A DNA stretch of 64,000 bases from Salinibacterium xinjiangense (GCF_014645015.1 NZ_BMLC01000002.1:558001-622000), one strand, 5' to 3'. Shown: positions 20,072 through 29,309, counted from the first letter of the stretch. A program made the numbers and translations. Notes: a model not told the origin generated them from the sequence alone.

Positions 20072-21002
20072 CGAACCCCTCCCCGGTGAGCGCCACGAAG
20101 CGGTCCTCGAGGCTGGCGCCCTCTGCGGTGAAGCCGCGCAGGCGAACACCCGCGATAACGAGTGCCTCGGAGAGCTGTTCGACGGGGACGCTCGTCGTCA
20201 GCGCCGCCGTCAGGGATGAGTCGATGGGGCCGGGCTGGCTCTGGAGCCCCCAGCGAGCGAGCACCTCGCGCGCGAGGTCGAGATCCGGAGTGCGCACCTC
20301 GACACGGGTCACGCCCTCCGCGCGCAGGTCATCCAGTGTGCCCTGGGCGACGAGCCGCCCCGCGCTCATCACGGCGACATGGCTGCAGGTCTGTTCGATC
20401 TCGGCGAGCAGGTGGCTCGACACAAACACCGTCGTGCCCTCGGCTGCGAGCGAACGGATGAGGTTACGCATCTCGCGGGTGCCCTGCGGGTCGAGACCAT
20501 TAGTCGGCTCGTCGAGGATCAGCAGGTCGCGAGGCGTGAGGAGCGCATTAGCGATGCCAAGGCGCTGCTTCATTCCGAGCGAGTACGCATGCGCCTTCTT
20601 GCGCGCGGCATGGGTAAGTCCGACGCGGTCGAGCGCCGCATCTACCCTCGCCGTCCTCGTGCGGGATGACGCGAAGCGGTCGGCCGAGTCCAGTCTGGCC
20701 AGATTTGCGCGGCCGGAGAGGAATGGGTAGATCGCAGGCCCCTCGACGAGAGCTCCGACGCGGGGGAGCACGGACTGCAGCGATTGCGGCATCGCCGAGC
20801 CGAGCATCCTGATCTCACCGGATGTTGCGGAGGCGAGCCCGAGCAGCATGCGTATCGTCGTGGTCTTTCCTGAGCCGTTGGGGCCGAGAAATCCGAAGAC
20901 CGATCCGCTGGGAACCGCGATGTCGAGCTGGTTCACCGCGAGCTGCGAACCGAACCGTTTGGTCAGCCCGTGCGTCTCGATGGCGAGCGCGCCATCCGTC
21001 AC
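20058..21002 (-). CDS. ABC transporter ATP-binding protein (ABC-2 exporter)
   Basis: A 314-residue ATPase. Walker A GPNGSGKTTT, signature region YSLGMKQRLGIANAL (an LGMKQR variant of the ABC signature, common in ABC-2 exporters), Walker B LLILDEPTNGLD, and the switch histidine in VFVSSHLLAE. The C-terminal 80 residues match the extra domain of exporter ATPases. The GTG start overlaps the stop of the upstream gene as GTGA. Confidence 0.93.
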   Translation of the reverse strand: MTDGALAIETHGLTKRFGSQLAVNQLDIAVPSGSVFGFLGPNGSGKTTTIRMLLGLASATSGEIRMLGSAMPQSLQSVLPRVGALVEGPAIYPFLSGRANLARLDSADRFASSRTRTARVDAALDRVGLTHAARKKAHAYSLGMKQRLGIANALLTPRDLLILDEPTNGLDPQGTREMRNLIRSLAAEGTTVFVSSHLLAEIEQTCSHVAVMSAGRLVAQGTLDDLRAEGVTRVEVRTPDLDLAREVLARWGLQSQPGPIDSSLTAALTTSVPVEQLSEALVIAGVRLRGFTAEGASLEDRFVALTGEGFDVAE

Positions 21003-22063
21003 TGCGCTGCTGCAGCCTGGAGTTGGTCGATTGCGACAGCGCCGACGAGCACACGACCGTCGTTGGCCAGGAACACGGATACGAGCGAGGTCTCGAGTGC
21101 GCGGCCGCCAGTGACCGGCACAAGCACCTGGTCGAGAAGGGCGGATGCCTCGGAGTCACCGAGGTCACTCGCGGTACCCGCGGGAAGTTCGGCGATGCTG
21201 CTCCAGCCGGCACCGGTGACCTCGGGCTTCGTGAACTCGCCCTTGTCCGGGGCCGTGTCGCTGTTTCCGTCAACCTGGTGCTCTTCGACGGTCGCGCCAG
21301 CCGGGGGTGTGAAGTTGAAGAGGCTGGCATCCTGCGCGGAGAAGTCGATCGAACTGAAGCCCACTGCGAAGGCGGCGTCGCTCTGGCCGTCGGCGAAGAT
21401 CCGCACGTCGAGCGGCAGGCCGGTCTCGGAGTCGACGGAGAGGATCACCGAGCCGACAAGGGTGGCGTCATCATCCGGGGTCAGCACGAGCTGGTAGACG
21501 GCGCGTCCGGCAACCCTCGCGGTCTCGGTCACACTGATCGTGGTGGACGGCTCGAGGCCGTCGATGAACTGGGTCGCGAGCTCGGCTGGAGTCCTGGTGG
21601 CGCCGGTGTCTGGCCTGGTGCCGGGTGTTGCCGTCACGTGCTGCACGGCGTTGGTCTTCGAATCGTACGTCCACGCCTCGGCGCCATTGCGGATCACGTC
21701 ACGCTCGGCGAGGGTGTCTGTGACCTGGATGCGCGCGGTGTCGGGCCCGCCGACGAAGACGCGAGCGGAGTTGGTTCCGGTGAGAAGCTCCACTGCCGCC
21801 GACACGGGGGAATCTGACCCGGCTCCACCTCGGTAGCTCGATCCGAGCGACGACAGGTCCGGCAATCCGAGATGGGAACTCTGCTCTACGGTCCCGGAGT
21901 ACTGGGCGTCTGCGCTGCCGGCGATGAACTCGAGCAACTGTTGCGGCGATTTCTCGGGCAGCGCTGGCGTGGCATCTGCAGCGATCGGGATCAGCACAAC
22001 CCCCGCGACGGCGACGATCGGAACAAGGGCTGCGGGAATCCAGCGAGTCCACTTCGATGGCAT
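20999..22063 (-). CDS. LolA/RseB-like exported protein
   Basis: About 354 residues. It starts with a short basic stretch and a hydrophobic segment (IPAALVPIVAVAGVVLIP) that acts as signal peptide or anchor, then a large beta-rich domain similar to the lipoprotein-carrier/RseB fold (SVDSETGLPLDVRIFADGQS, GFSSIDFSAQDASLF). A strong AGGAGGA ribosome site precedes the ATG at 22063. It is the first gene of the exporter operon and may present a hydrophobic ligand to the transporter or sense envelope state; both ideas are inference. Confidence 0.75.
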   Translation of the reverse strand: MPSKWTRWIPAALVPIVAVAGVVLIPIAADATPALPEKSPQQLLEFIAGSADAQYSGTVEQSSHLGLPDLSSLGSSYRGGAGSDSPVSAAVELLTGTNSARVFVGGPDTARIQVTDTLAERDVIRNGAEAWTYDSKTNAVQHVTATPGTRPDTGATRTPAELATQFIDGLEPSTTISVTETARVAGRAVYQLVLTPDDDATLVGSVILSVDSETGLPLDVRIFADGQSDAAFAVGFSSIDFSAQDASLFNFTPPAGATVEEHQVDGNSDTAPDKGEFTKPEVTGAGWSSIAELPAGTASDLGDSEASALLDQVLVPVTGGRALETSLVSVFLANDGRVLVGAVAIDQLQAAAAQ

Positions 22064-22213
22064 GACGGCTCCTCCTGAACAAACGATTTCCTGTTGTTCC
22101 AACGGTACTCCCGAGTCGCCGTGTGGCGGCTGGGAAAGCAGCGCAGGGTCGACGACCGGGGAGTGCCCCGAAGAGGTGACTATCGTGTCCGCCTGCGGCT
22201 CCGAACAACGGCC
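22064..22213. other. Divergent promoter gap
   Basis: 150 bp between the LolA-like gene and the second Pr6Pr gene. The first 45 bases (around 22076-22110) are clearly richer in A and T than the rest, as expected for a promoter, but no convincing -35/-10 pair or repeat was found. Confidence 0.4.
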
Positions 22214-22918
22214 GTGAACACATTCCAGCAGGCGCGAACCCGCGCAGAGTATGTCGAGAACGCAAAGAACACAGGGGACACCGAACCAGTCACGCGGCGT
22301 CGCCGGCTTCTCGGTGCCATCCGGATCGCCGTCGGGATGTTCGTGCTGGTCACGGTGGTCATTCAGATTACAGACCGCCTGCTCAACAACGCGTTCGATC
22401 CCAGGGAATACTTCAGCTACTTCACGATTCAGTCGTGTCTCATCAACATCGTCGTGCTGCTCGTGGGTGGCGTGATGGCGCTGCGCCACCGGCGCGACAC
22501 CGTGCTGTACACCTCGATCAGGATGTCGATCGTCGCCTATGCCGTCGTCACTGCGGGCGTCTACAACCTGCTGTTGCGCAGCGTCCCTTATGAGGGATTC
22601 CAGGGCCTGCAGTGGCCCAACGAGGTGCTGCATGTCTGGGTGCCGATCTTCATCGCGCTCGACTGGCTCTTCGCGCCCGGGCGACCCCCTCTCCCGTGGC
22701 GCACCCTTCTCATCCCGATCGGCTACCCGGTGCTCTGGCTCGGATTCACGCTGGTGCGTGGCGTGTTCACCGACACCTATCCGTATCCGTTCATCGACCC
22801 GGCGACCGCGGGCTGGGGCAGCGTGGTCACGTATATCGTCGCGCTGACCATGTTCATCCTCGCGATCGCTGCCCTGTGTATCGCGTACAGCAGGCGCGGC
22901 GGGCGGGCCAGCCGATAG
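22214..22918 (+). CDS. Pr6Pr-family integral membrane protein, second copy
   Basis: A 234-residue paralogue of the protein at 18578. It has the same EYFSYFTIQSC, RRDTVLYTSIRM, TAGVYNLLLRSVPYEGF and LHVWVPIFIALDWLFAPGR blocks and six helices. An extra N-terminal extension of about 30 hydrophilic residues precedes the first helix. The GTG at 22214 is the best start: the frame is open upstream, but that part lacks family similarity. Function unknown. Confidence 0.8.
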   Translation: MNTFQQARTRAEYVENAKNTGDTEPVTRRRRLLGAIRIAVGMFVLVTVVIQITDRLLNNAFDPREYFSYFTIQSCLINIVVLLVGGVMALRHRRDTVLYTSIRMSIVAYAVVTAGVYNLLLRSVPYEGFQGLQWPNEVLHVWVPIFIALDWLFAPGRPPLPWRTLLIPIGYPVLWLGFTLVRGVFTDTYPYPFIDPATAGWGSVVTYIVALTMFILAIAALCIAYSRRGGRASR

Positions 22919-22928
22919 CCGGGTTGCT

Positions 22929-23645
22929 CTAGCTGCCGCCGAAGCGTTCGGTCTTTATCGAGACCGGATCGTGTCCGAGGTCGACGAGGGCGGATGCCAC
23001 GGCCTCCACGAATCCCGTGGGGCCACAGACGAACACCGCGGGGTTTGCGGTCGCGGGGGTCGTCGTCGAGGCGATGAGCTCCTTCGTGACGCGACCGGGC
23101 GCCATGGGCCATCCGTCGGGAACTTCGCGTGTGTAGACGAGGGTGAGGTCGACACCGGATGCCGCGACGAGTTCGTCGGCGAAGAAGCGGTCGGAGGGCG
23201 ACCGCACGGAGTACAGCAGCCGCATGGGCACGGAGCTGCCTGCGGCGGTATGCGCACGGATCATCGCGAGCAGGGGGACCACACCGGATCCACCGGCAAT
23301 GAGTTGCACGGGAGCCGTTTGCTCTGGCTTCCAGACGAACCAGCGGCCCAGGGGTCCGCGGAACTCGAGCTGGTCGCCGGCACGCAACTCCTCGACGAGG
23401 TAGGGCGAGACTTCGCCGTCGTCGATCAGGTCGACCGCGAGTTCCACCTGCTGGCCCGGCCCCGTGGAGGCGAGGGAGTACGCACGAACCGCCGTGTAGC
23501 CGTCGGGTGCGGTGAGCCGTACGTCGACGTGCTGGCCAGCGGTGCTGCCATGCCAGCCCGGCACATCCAGCACAATGCTCTTCGCGTTCGGGGTCTGCTG
23601 TGTCGCAGACACCACGGTGCCCACCAGCCAGTCGCGTGGACTCAT
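22929..23645 (-). CDS. FAD/NAD(P)H oxidoreductase (ferredoxin reductase-like)
   Basis: A 238-residue reductase of the ferredoxin-NADP reductase superfamily. The FAD motif is RAYSLASTGP, the nucleotide motif GGSGVVPLLAMIR, and the C-terminal VFVCGPTGFVEA-ERFGGS is typical. There is no Fe-S domain. It lies 12 bp after the sulfite-oxidase-like molybdoenzyme gene, so it may pass electrons to or from that protein or its partner; this pairing is inferred from position. An AGGTGA site precedes the ATG at 23645. Confidence 0.9.
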   Translation of the reverse strand: MSPRDWLVGTVVSATQQTPNAKSIVLDVPGWHGSTAGQHVDVRLTAPDGYTAVRAYSLASTGPGQQVELAVDLIDDGEVSPYLVEELRAGDQLEFRGPLGRWFVWKPEQTAPVQLIAGGSGVVPLLAMIRAHTAAGSSVPMRLLYSVRSPSDRFFADELVAASGVDLTLVYTREVPDGWPMAPGRVTKELIASTTTPATANPAVFVCGPTGFVEAVASALVDLGHDPVSIKTERFGGS

Positions 23646-23657
23646 CTAACGAGTCAC

Positions 23658-24251
23658 CTAGCTGTACCGCTCTTCACGCCACGGGTTGCCGTAGGTGTGA
23701 TAACCGTTCTGTTCCCAGAAACCGGGGGCGTCGCTGCGCTGCATGGTGATTCCACGCACCCACTTGGCGCTCTTCCAGAAGTAGAGGTGCGGCACGATCA
23801 TGCGGGCGGGACCACCATGGTCTGGCTCAAGCGGTTCGCCGTCGAACTCGGTCGTGATCCAGGCCTGGCCGTCGAGTATGTCTTCCAGCGGCAGGTTCGT
23901 GGTGTAGCCACCCGTGGAGTGCACCATGACGTAGTCGTAGCTCGACTCGACGTCGGCGAACAGGGTGTCCATCGAGACGCCGCGCCAGTTCGTGGCCAGC
24001 TTCGACCAGCGGGTGACGCAGTGGATGTCGGTGTGCACGTCTTCGAAGGGCAGCGCCTGCAGCTCATCCCACGACCACGAGTGCGTGGCACCCAGCTCGG
24101 TCTTGATCGTGAACGACCAGTCAGCTTCAGCGATCGTCGGGGTGGGGCCGGCGGAGAGCACGGGGAAGTCTTCGGTGAGGAACTGACCGGGGGGAAGGTC
24201 GGGCTGCGCCTCGCGGGGGCGACCCGTAAAACCGCGGGAGAAGATGGCCAT
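23658..24251 (-). CDS. Sulfite-oxidase-like molybdopterin oxidoreductase
   Basis: A 197-residue protein of the sulfite oxidase molybdopterin-binding fold (YedY/MsrP-type core). The cysteine that binds molybdenum is in DIHCVTRWSK; further family blocks are WRGVSMDTLF, YTTNLPLEDILDG and PHLYFWKSAKWVRGI. There is no signal peptide, so it should act in the cytoplasm; the natural substrate is unknown. Start ATG 24251 with a TACCCT box five bases before it. Its neighbours, moaA on one side and a flavin reductase on the other, fit a molybdoenzyme. Confidence 0.9.
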   Translation of the reverse strand: MAIFSRGFTGRPREAQPDLPPGQFLTEDFPVLSAGPTPTIAEADWSFTIKTELGATHSWSWDELQALPFEDVHTDIHCVTRWSKLATNWRGVSMDTLFADVESSYDYVMVHSTGGYTTNLPLEDILDGQAWITTEFDGEPLEPDHGGPARMIVPHLYFWKSAKWVRGITMQRSDAPGFWEQNGYHTYGNPWREERYS

Positions 24252-24256
24252 GCTTC

Positions 24257-24271
24257 AGGGTACCGAACCCT
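24257..24271. promoter_or_regulatory. Promoter dyad of the molybdoenzyme gene
   Basis: AGGGT-5-ACCCT dyad that contains, on the minus strand, the TACCCT -10 box of the sulfite-oxidase-like gene. A dyad over a -10 box could be an operator. Confidence 0.4.
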
Positions 24272-24285
24272 CAGGCCCACAGACG

Positions 24286-24291
24286 TAGGCT
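24286..24291 (+). promoter_or_regulatory. Leaderless -10 box of moaA
   Basis: TAGGCT, six bases before the moaA ATG at 24298, with no ribosome site between. Confidence 0.5.
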
Positions 24292-24297
24292 TACGTA

Positions 24298-25377
24298 ATG
24301 ACTTTGTCGCTCGGCCTGCCCATGATCCGGCGCGACCCCGCCCGGATGCCGTCGATTGCCGGGCGACCGGATGTCGCGGGGCTCATCGACAGCCATGGGC
24401 GCACGGCCCGGGACCTCCGTATCTCGGTCACGGAGAAATGTTCGCTGCGATGCACGTATTGCATGCCCGAGGCTGGGCTTCCCGCGATCGCCCGCAATGA
24501 CCTGCTCACCCCGACGGAGATCGCGCGGCTCGTCGGCATCGCCGTCCGGGACCTGGGCGTACACGACGTCCGTTTCACGGGCGGTGAGCCGCTGATGCGT
24601 GCAGACCTGGTGGAGATCATCGGGCTGAGCTCCGCGGTCGCCGGTGGGGCATCCATCTCCATGACCACCAACGGCATCGGTCTCGACAAGCGAGTCGACG
24701 AGCTCGTGGGGGCCGGCCTGACGAGGCTCAACATCTCCCTCGATACTGTCGACCGCGATCACTTCGCGAGGCTCACTCGCCGGGACAGGCTGCCGTCCGT
24801 GTTCGCCGGGATTGATGCAGCGAAGCGGGCGGGAATCGCTCCGCTGAAGATCAATGCCGTGCTCATGCGCGACACCCTCGGTGGGGCGGCAGACCTCCTC
24901 GAGTGGGCGCTCGCGAATGGCGCACGGCTGCGCTTCATCGAACAGATGCCGCTCGACGCCGACGAAGCCTGGGCCCGCGACAACATGGTCGACGCCGCCG
25001 AGCTGCTCGACGTGCTCAGCGCGAAATTCACGCTCACGCAGCCTCACCGCGACGATCCGTCAGACCCGGCCGAAGAGTGGCTCGTCGAGGGGCACACCTA
25101 CAACGGCGGCCCCGCCACCGTGGGGATCATCGCCTCGGTGACGCGCAGCTTCTGCGCGGCCTGCGATCGCACCCGTGTGACGGCGGAGGGCACCGTGCGC
25201 TCCTGCCTGTTCGGCGACGATGAGACCGACCTGCGCGCGCTGCTTCGCAACGGATCGACGGATGCCACGATCGCCGAGTGGTGGCGGGCCGCGATGTGGG
25301 GCAAGCAGGAAGGTCACGGCATGGAGCGTTCAGACTTCCAGCGCCCGGTGCGCAGCATGGGGGCGATCGGTGGTTGA
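24298..25377 (+). CDS. moaA: GTP 3',8-cyclase (molybdenum cofactor biosynthesis A)
   Basis: A radical-SAM enzyme of 359 residues that starts molybdenum cofactor synthesis from GTP together with MoaC. The SAM cluster motif is CSLRCTYC and the C-terminal GTP-binding cluster is in [20 protein letters not shown]. The chain ends in MGAIGG, the conserved GG tail that inserts into the active site. The ATG at 24298 is supported by the leaderless box. moaD overlaps its end. Confidence 0.97.
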   Translation: MTLSLGLPMIRRDPARMPSIAGRPDVAGLIDSHGRTARDLRISVTEKCSLRCTYCMPEAGLPAIARNDLLTPTEIARLVGIAVRDLGVHDVRFTGGEPLMRADLVEIIGLSSAVAGGASISMTTNGIGLDKRVDELVGAGLTRLNISLDTVDRDHFARLTRRDRLPSVFAGIDAAKRAGIAPLKINAVLMRDTLGGAADLLEWALANGARLRFIEQMPLDADEAWARDNMVDAAELLDVLSAKFTLTQPHRDDPSDPAEEWLVEGHTYNGGPATVGIIASVTRSFCAACDRTRVTAEGTVRSCLFGDDETDLRALLRNGSTDATIAEWWRAAMWGKQEGHGMERSDFQRPVRSMGAIGG

Positions 25378-25606
25378 GGTGCGCTACTTCGCCGCGGCCG
25401 CGGACGCGGCGGGTGTCGTCGAGGAGTCGCTGCCCAGTGTCGCGACGGTCGGGGCACTGCGGTCGGTGCTCATCGACCGCTATGGCGACGCGATGGCGAG
25501 GGTGCTCGCCTCTGGATCGTTTCTCGTCGACGGCGTCGTGAGCCGCGACGACTCACGAGCGCTGGGATTGCGCGTCGACGTGCTGCCGCCGTTCGCCGGC
25601 GGCTGA
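25370..25606 (+). CDS. moaD: Molybdopterin synthase sulfur-carrier subunit
   Basis: A small ubiquitin-fold protein of 78 residues ([15 protein letters not shown] at the start) ending in the essential FAGG tail, which is adenylated by MoeB and carries the thiocarboxylate. The GTG start at 25370 lies inside the end of moaA (8-bp overlap), so it is translated together with moaA. Its partner moaE lies just beyond on the opposite strand. Confidence 0.93.
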   Translation: MVEVRYFAAAADAAGVVEESLPSVATVGALRSVLIDRYGDAMARVLASGSFLVDGVVSRDDSRALGLRVDVLPPFAGG

Positions 25607-25627
25607 GCCCCGGCAGCTGAGTGCCGG

Positions 25628-26041
25628 CTACAGCCCGACCCACTCGGTCGCGCCGCCCGCGAGATGCTGGCGCTTCCAGATCGGCACGGAATGCTTGATC
25701 GACTCGACGAGCTTCTCGCAGGCAGCGAAGGCCTCGGCGCGATGCGGTGCGGCGACGGATGCCACGAGCGCAACATCCCCGATGGCCAGCGATCCCGTGC
25801 GATGGCCGGCTGCCACCCGCAGTCCAGACTCGGCTGCCACGGCGGCGCAGCACTCCTCGAGGAAGCGCTGCGCTTCGGGATGCGATTGGTAGTCGAGCGC
25901 TGACACGGGCTGCCCGTGGTCATGATCTCGCACGACCCCGCGGAACGTGACGACGGCACCATTCGCGCTGTCGAGCACAAAGGCTTCGAACCTGTCCTGG
26001 TCGAGCGGTTCGCCAGTGATCTGCGCCAGCACATCACTCAT
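25628..26041 (-). CDS. moaE: Molybdopterin synthase catalytic subunit
   Basis: A 137-residue MoaE protein. The family blocks are GAVVTFRGVVRDHDHG, DYQSHPEA, VAAPHRAEAFAACE and the C-terminal SVPIWKRQHLAGG with the lysines that meet the MoaD tail. It converts precursor Z to molybdopterin. The ATG at 26041 lies inside the end of the moaC-mogA gene, so it is the last gene of the minus-strand moeB-moeA-moaC/mogA-moaE operon. Confidence 0.95.
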   Translation of the reverse strand: MSDVLAQITGEPLDQDRFEAFVLDSANGAVVTFRGVVRDHDHGQPVSALDYQSHPEAQRFLEECCAAVAAESGLRVAAGHRTGSLAIGDVALVASVAAPHRAEAFAACEKLVESIKHSVPIWKRQHLAGGATEWVGL

Positions 26042-26978
26042 GCGCGCCACCACCGGCCACCTGTGCGATGAGATGGTCGAGCAGCTCATCGAGCACGGCG
26101 AGCCCGTCCCTGACGCCACCGGTCGAGCCCGGGAGGTTGACGATCACGGTATTGCCTGCGGTGCCGGCGAGCCCGCGGCTGAGAGCGGCGGTGGGGGTCT
26201 TCGCGATTCCGCGAGCCCTGATCGCCTCGGCGACTCCGGGCAGCTCGCGCGTGAGCACCGCACGAGTGGCCTCGGGAGTCTGGTCCGTCGGGCTCATGCC
26301 GGTGCCGCCCGTGGTGATGACCAGCGCGGGGGTGGTGGCGACGACACGAGCGAGCTCGGCAGCGACATCCGCATCGGCGACGACCGTGACGGCATCCACA
26401 GTCCACCCGCGCTGGGTGAGCCAGTCGGCGATGTGCGGGCCGGTCGTGTCGTCACGGGTGCCGGCGGCCCCACCCGTGGAGGCGACGACGACCGCGGCCG
26501 CGGAGGCGCGCACGGCACTGCGGCTCTTGCCGCCGGTCTTGGACTCCAGCCTGATGTCGCCGAGTACGGAGAACGGATCCACGGCCTTCGTCATGTCGTG
26601 CAGGGTCAGCCCCGCAATAGCGACGGCCGTGAGTGCCTCCATCTCGACGCCGGTCTTGCCGGTCGTCGTCGCGGTGGCGGTGATCTCGATCGAGGTGTCG
26701 TCGAGGGAGAAGTCGACGGTCACCGAACTCAGCGCGAGCTGGTGGCACAGCGGGATCAGGTCGCTCGTGCGTTTGGCGCCCTGGATTCCGGCGATGCGGG
26801 CCGTAGACAGCACGTCGGCTTTGGGCAGGTCGTCGGCGCGCACCAGGGCTATCACCTCGGCGGTGCTCGAAAATCTGCCTGTGGCGATCGCTGTGCGTTT
26901 CGTGACAGCTTTATCGCTGACGTCGACCATGCGTGCACGCCCATCGCCGTCGAGATGGCTGAGGGTCGCGTCGGTCAT
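26034..26978 (-). CDS. moaC-mogA: Fused MoaC-MogA molybdenum cofactor protein
   Basis: One chain of 314 residues with two enzymes. Residues 1-160 are MoaC (LSHLDGDGRARMVDVSDKA, IPLCHQLAL, KTGVEMEALTAV, MTKAVDPF), which forms precursor Z with MoaA. From about residue 165 a MogA/MoaB molybdopterin adenylyltransferase follows (STGGAAGTRDDTTGP, TTGGTGMSPTDQTPEAT, NLPGSTGG). Such fusions are known in actinobacteria. The ATG at 26978 overlaps the moeA stop as ATGA. Confidence 0.94.
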   Translation of the reverse strand: MTDATLSHLDGDGRARMVDVSDKAVTKRTAIATGRFSSTAEVIALVRADDLPKADVLSTARIAGIQGAKRTSDLIPLCHQLALSSVTVDFSLDDTSIEITATATTTGKTGVEMEALTAVAIAGLTLHDMTKAVDPFSVLGDIRLESKTGGKSRSAVRASAAAVVVASTGGAAGTRDDTTGPHIADWLTQRGWTVDAVTVVADADVAAELARVVATTPALVITTGGTGMSPTDQTPEATRAVLTRELPGVAEAIRARGIAKTPTAALSRGLAGTAGNTVIVNLPGSTGGVRDGLAVLDELLDHLIAQVAGGGAHE

Positions 26979-28162
26979 AGTTCCCATGTTTCCACGGAAT
27001 CGCCCGCGACGAGTTCCGTCACATCCTCAGGCACGATGACCAGGAGGTCGGATGCCGCGAGCCCGGCGACGAGGTGCGAGCTGGGCCCACCCGCCAGGGT
27101 CACGGCAGACTCACCCACGGCCGTTCCTCGCAGAAACTGCCGCTTCCCGGCGATGGACGCGGTGCCCGCCGTGAGCGTGCGCCTCCGTCGTGCTGGGGCC
27201 GCAACCCCGCCGACGTCGCGCAGCAGCGGGGCAGCGAACACCTCGAACGAGATCTGCGTGCTGACCGGGTTGCCCGGAAAGCAGATCACGGGCACGCCCT
27301 CGAACACCGCAGTCGCCTGTGGGCCGCCGGGCTGCATGGCGACGTGACCGACCTTCGCGCCGAGCGGTTCGAGGGTCTCGCGCACCACCTCGTACTCGCC
27401 CATAGAGATGCCGCCCGAGGTGAAGATCAGGTCCGCGGATGCCGCGGCCTGCTCCAGCGCGGCTAACATCGCGGCGCGGTCGTCGAGCACGTGCGAGCGA
27501 AAGGCGACGACCGCTCCCGTCGCACGCACCGCCGCGGCCAGCGCCGTCGCATTGGAGTCGAAGACCTGCCCCAGCGAGGGCACAGCACCGGGCTGGATGA
27601 GTTCGGAACCGGTCGTAATGATCGCCACCCGCACCCGCGCGAGCACGGGAACCGAGGTCAGCCCGGCCGCGGCCAGCACCGCAAGGTGTCGCGAGCCGAG
27701 CCTGAGCCCATGCGGCAGCAGCCGGTCGCCCTGGCGGATGTCGCTGCCCCGGTAGCGAACATACTCACCCGCCGATCGTGCGCGCGTGATCGTGACGGAA
27801 GCGCCGTCATCGGTGCTGTCCTCGACCGGAACCACGGCATCCGCCCCCGCGGGCATGACGCCGCCGGTCATGATGCGCACCGCGGATCCCGGCAGCAGCG
27901 GCAGCGGATCACTCGGTCTCGCCGCGATCTCGCCGACGATCGGGAGGGTCGCGGGCAGTGTCGCCAGATCGGCGGACCGCACGGCAAATCCATCCATCTG
28001 GGAATTATCGAACAGGGGGAGGTCGACGGGGCATGGCACAGACGTTGCGGTCACCCTGCCGAGCGCGTCGTCGATGGCAACACTCTCGGTGCGGGGTTCG
28101 AGCGCGGGGCTGAGCAGTGCCGCGACGTGGGCTGCGTGTTCGGCGACGGTCGCGTGGGCCAT
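26975..28162 (-). CDS. moeA: Molybdopterin molybdenumtransferase
   Basis: A 395-residue MoeA that inserts molybdate into adenylated molybdopterin. Evidence: LPLFDNSQMDGFAVRS near the N-terminus, IMTGGVMPAGADAVVPVED, the MPT-binding domain with IITTGSEL and FTSGGISMGEYE, and CFPGNPVST. The ATG at 28162 overlaps the moeB stop by one base (TGATG), giving translational coupling; a longer open frame beyond it is an artefact of overlap with moeB. Confidence 0.95.
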   Translation of the reverse strand: MAHATVAEHAAHVAALLSPALEPRTESVAIDDALGRVTATSVPCPVDLPLFDNSQMDGFAVRSADLATLPATLPIVGEIAARPSDPLPLLPGSAVRIMTGGVMPAGADAVVPVEDSTDDGASVTITRARSAGEYVRYRGSDIRQGDRLLPHGLRLGSRHLAVLAAAGLTSVPVLARVRVAIITTGSELIQPGAVPSLGQVFDSNATALAAAVRATGAVVAFRSHVLDDRAAMLAALEQAAASADLIFTSGGISMGEYEVVRETLEPLGAKVGHVAMQPGGPQATAVFEGVPVICFPGNPVSTQISFEVFAAPLLRDVGGVAAPARRRRTLTAGTASIAGKRQFLRGTAVGESAVTLAGGPSSHLVAGLAASDLLVIVPEDVTELVAGDSVETWEL

Positions 28163-29229
28163 CAGTACCGCGTCATCGCCGGGTCGAGGTCGACGGCCCA
28201 GGCGTCGATTCCGCCGGTGAGGTGGCTGGCGTCGAAGCCGGCGGCGGCCAGGATGGCGCGGGCTCCCGCTGATCGCACGCCGTGGTGGCAGTAGGCCATG
28301 ACCGGTTTCGAGCTGTCGATCTCGGCGAGGCGCTGCGAGAGGCTGCCGAGCGGGATGAGTGTCGAGCCGGGAAGCGAGACGAGCACCGCCTCCCATGGTT
28401 CGCGCACATCGAGCAGCGTGAACTCGTCGGTTCGCTCGGCCAGTGTGGCCGGGGTTATGCCGTCGGCGGTGGATGCCCCGCAGAACGTCTCGTAGTCGAT
28501 GAGGCTCGTAATCGGGGCCGCCGTCGGGTCTTTCGCGAACGATAGTTCGCGGAATGAACCCGTGAGCGCGTCCACGATCGTGACGCGACCGGTGAGCGGA
28601 GCGCCGATGCCGGTGATGAGTTTGATGGCCTCCGTCGACATGATCGAACCGACCAGCGCGACGACGGTGGGCATCACGCCGCCGGCCTCACACGAGAGCA
28701 CGGAACCGGGTGGGGGAGGCGAGGGGAAGAGGTCCCGGTATCCGGGCCCGCCGGGAACTGCGACGCTCGCCTGCCCGCCGTATTGCGAAACGGAACCCCA
28801 GACCAGCGGGATGCCGGTGAGGGTGGCAGCGTCACTCGCGAGGTATCGGGTCACGAAGTTGTCGCTGCCGTCGAGCACGAGGTCGAAGTCGGCGAACAGT
28901 TCGAGGGCCGTGGCCGCCGTGAGTCGTTCCGGCACGGCGATGACCGTCGTCTCTGGATTGAGGGCCGCGACGGCCGCAACAGCGGAGGCGACCTTGCTGC
29001 GACCCACATCGGCCATGCCGTGGATGAGCTGGCGGTGAAGGTTGCTCAGCTCGACCGTGTCATCATCGACGATGCCGATGGTTCCGACTCCGGCCGCCGC
29101 GAGGGAGGGGATTACGCTGCTGCCGAGGCCGCCAGCGCCGATCACGAGCACTCTGGATGCCGCGAGCCGGGCTTGCTCGTCGGCTCCGAAGCCGGGCAGC
29201 GCGAGTTGGCGCGAGTAGCGGAGATCCAT
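28162..29229 (-). CDS. moeB: MoaD/ThiS adenylyltransferase with C-terminal rhodanese domain
   Basis: A 355-residue E1-like protein. Residues 1-235 form the adenylation domain (VLVIGAGGLGSSVIPSLAAAG, DDDTVELSNLHRQ, DGSDNFVTRYL); the last 100 residues are a rhodanese with its cysteine loop in YCHHGVRSAGA. It activates the C-terminal glycine of MoaD and can supply sulfur. The usual zinc cysteine pairs are not evident. Start ATG 29229 with GAGAAT six bases upstream. First gene of the minus-strand Moco operon, divergent from the modulator-mod operon. Confidence 0.93.
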   Translation of the reverse strand: MDLRYSRQLALPGFGADEQARLAASRVLVIGAGGLGSSVIPSLAAAGVGTIGIVDDDTVELSNLHRQLIHGMADVGRSKVASAVAAVAALNPETTVIAVPERLTAATALELFADFDLVLDGSDNFVTRYLASDAATLTGIPLVWGSVSQYGGQASVAVPGGPGYRDLFPSPPPPGSVLSCEAGGVMPTVVALVGSIMSTEAIKLITGIGAPLTGRVTIVDALTGSFRELSFAKDPTAAPITSLIDYETFCGASTADGITPATLAERTDEFTLLDVREPWEAVLVSLPGSTLIPLGSLSQRLAEIDSSKPVMAYCHHGVRSAGARAILAAAGFDASHLTGGIDAWAVDLDPAMTRY

Positions 29230-29235
29230 AATCCT

Positions 29236-29241
29236 ATTCTC
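29236..29241 (-). promoter_or_regulatory. Leaderless -10 box of moeB
   Basis: GAGAAT on the minus strand, six bases before the ATG at 29229; the uricase gene has the same hexamer and spacing. Confidence 0.45.
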
Positions 29242-29274
29242 GTGCCTGCCGTGCTTCATCCCGCATCTGACCGC

Positions 29275-29309
29275 ATTCGCGGATCTAATAGAATAAAGTG
29301 CACGCGAAT
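29275..29309. promoter_or_regulatory. Inverted repeat over the mod operon promoter
   Basis: ATTCGCG (29275-29281) and CGCGAAT (29303-29309) flank an AT-rich core with TAATAGAATA, which offers a -10 box for the HTH-Mop/mod genes. The dyad encloses the likely transcription start and is a candidate operator for the HTH-Mop protein encoded just downstream. Confidence 0.5.
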
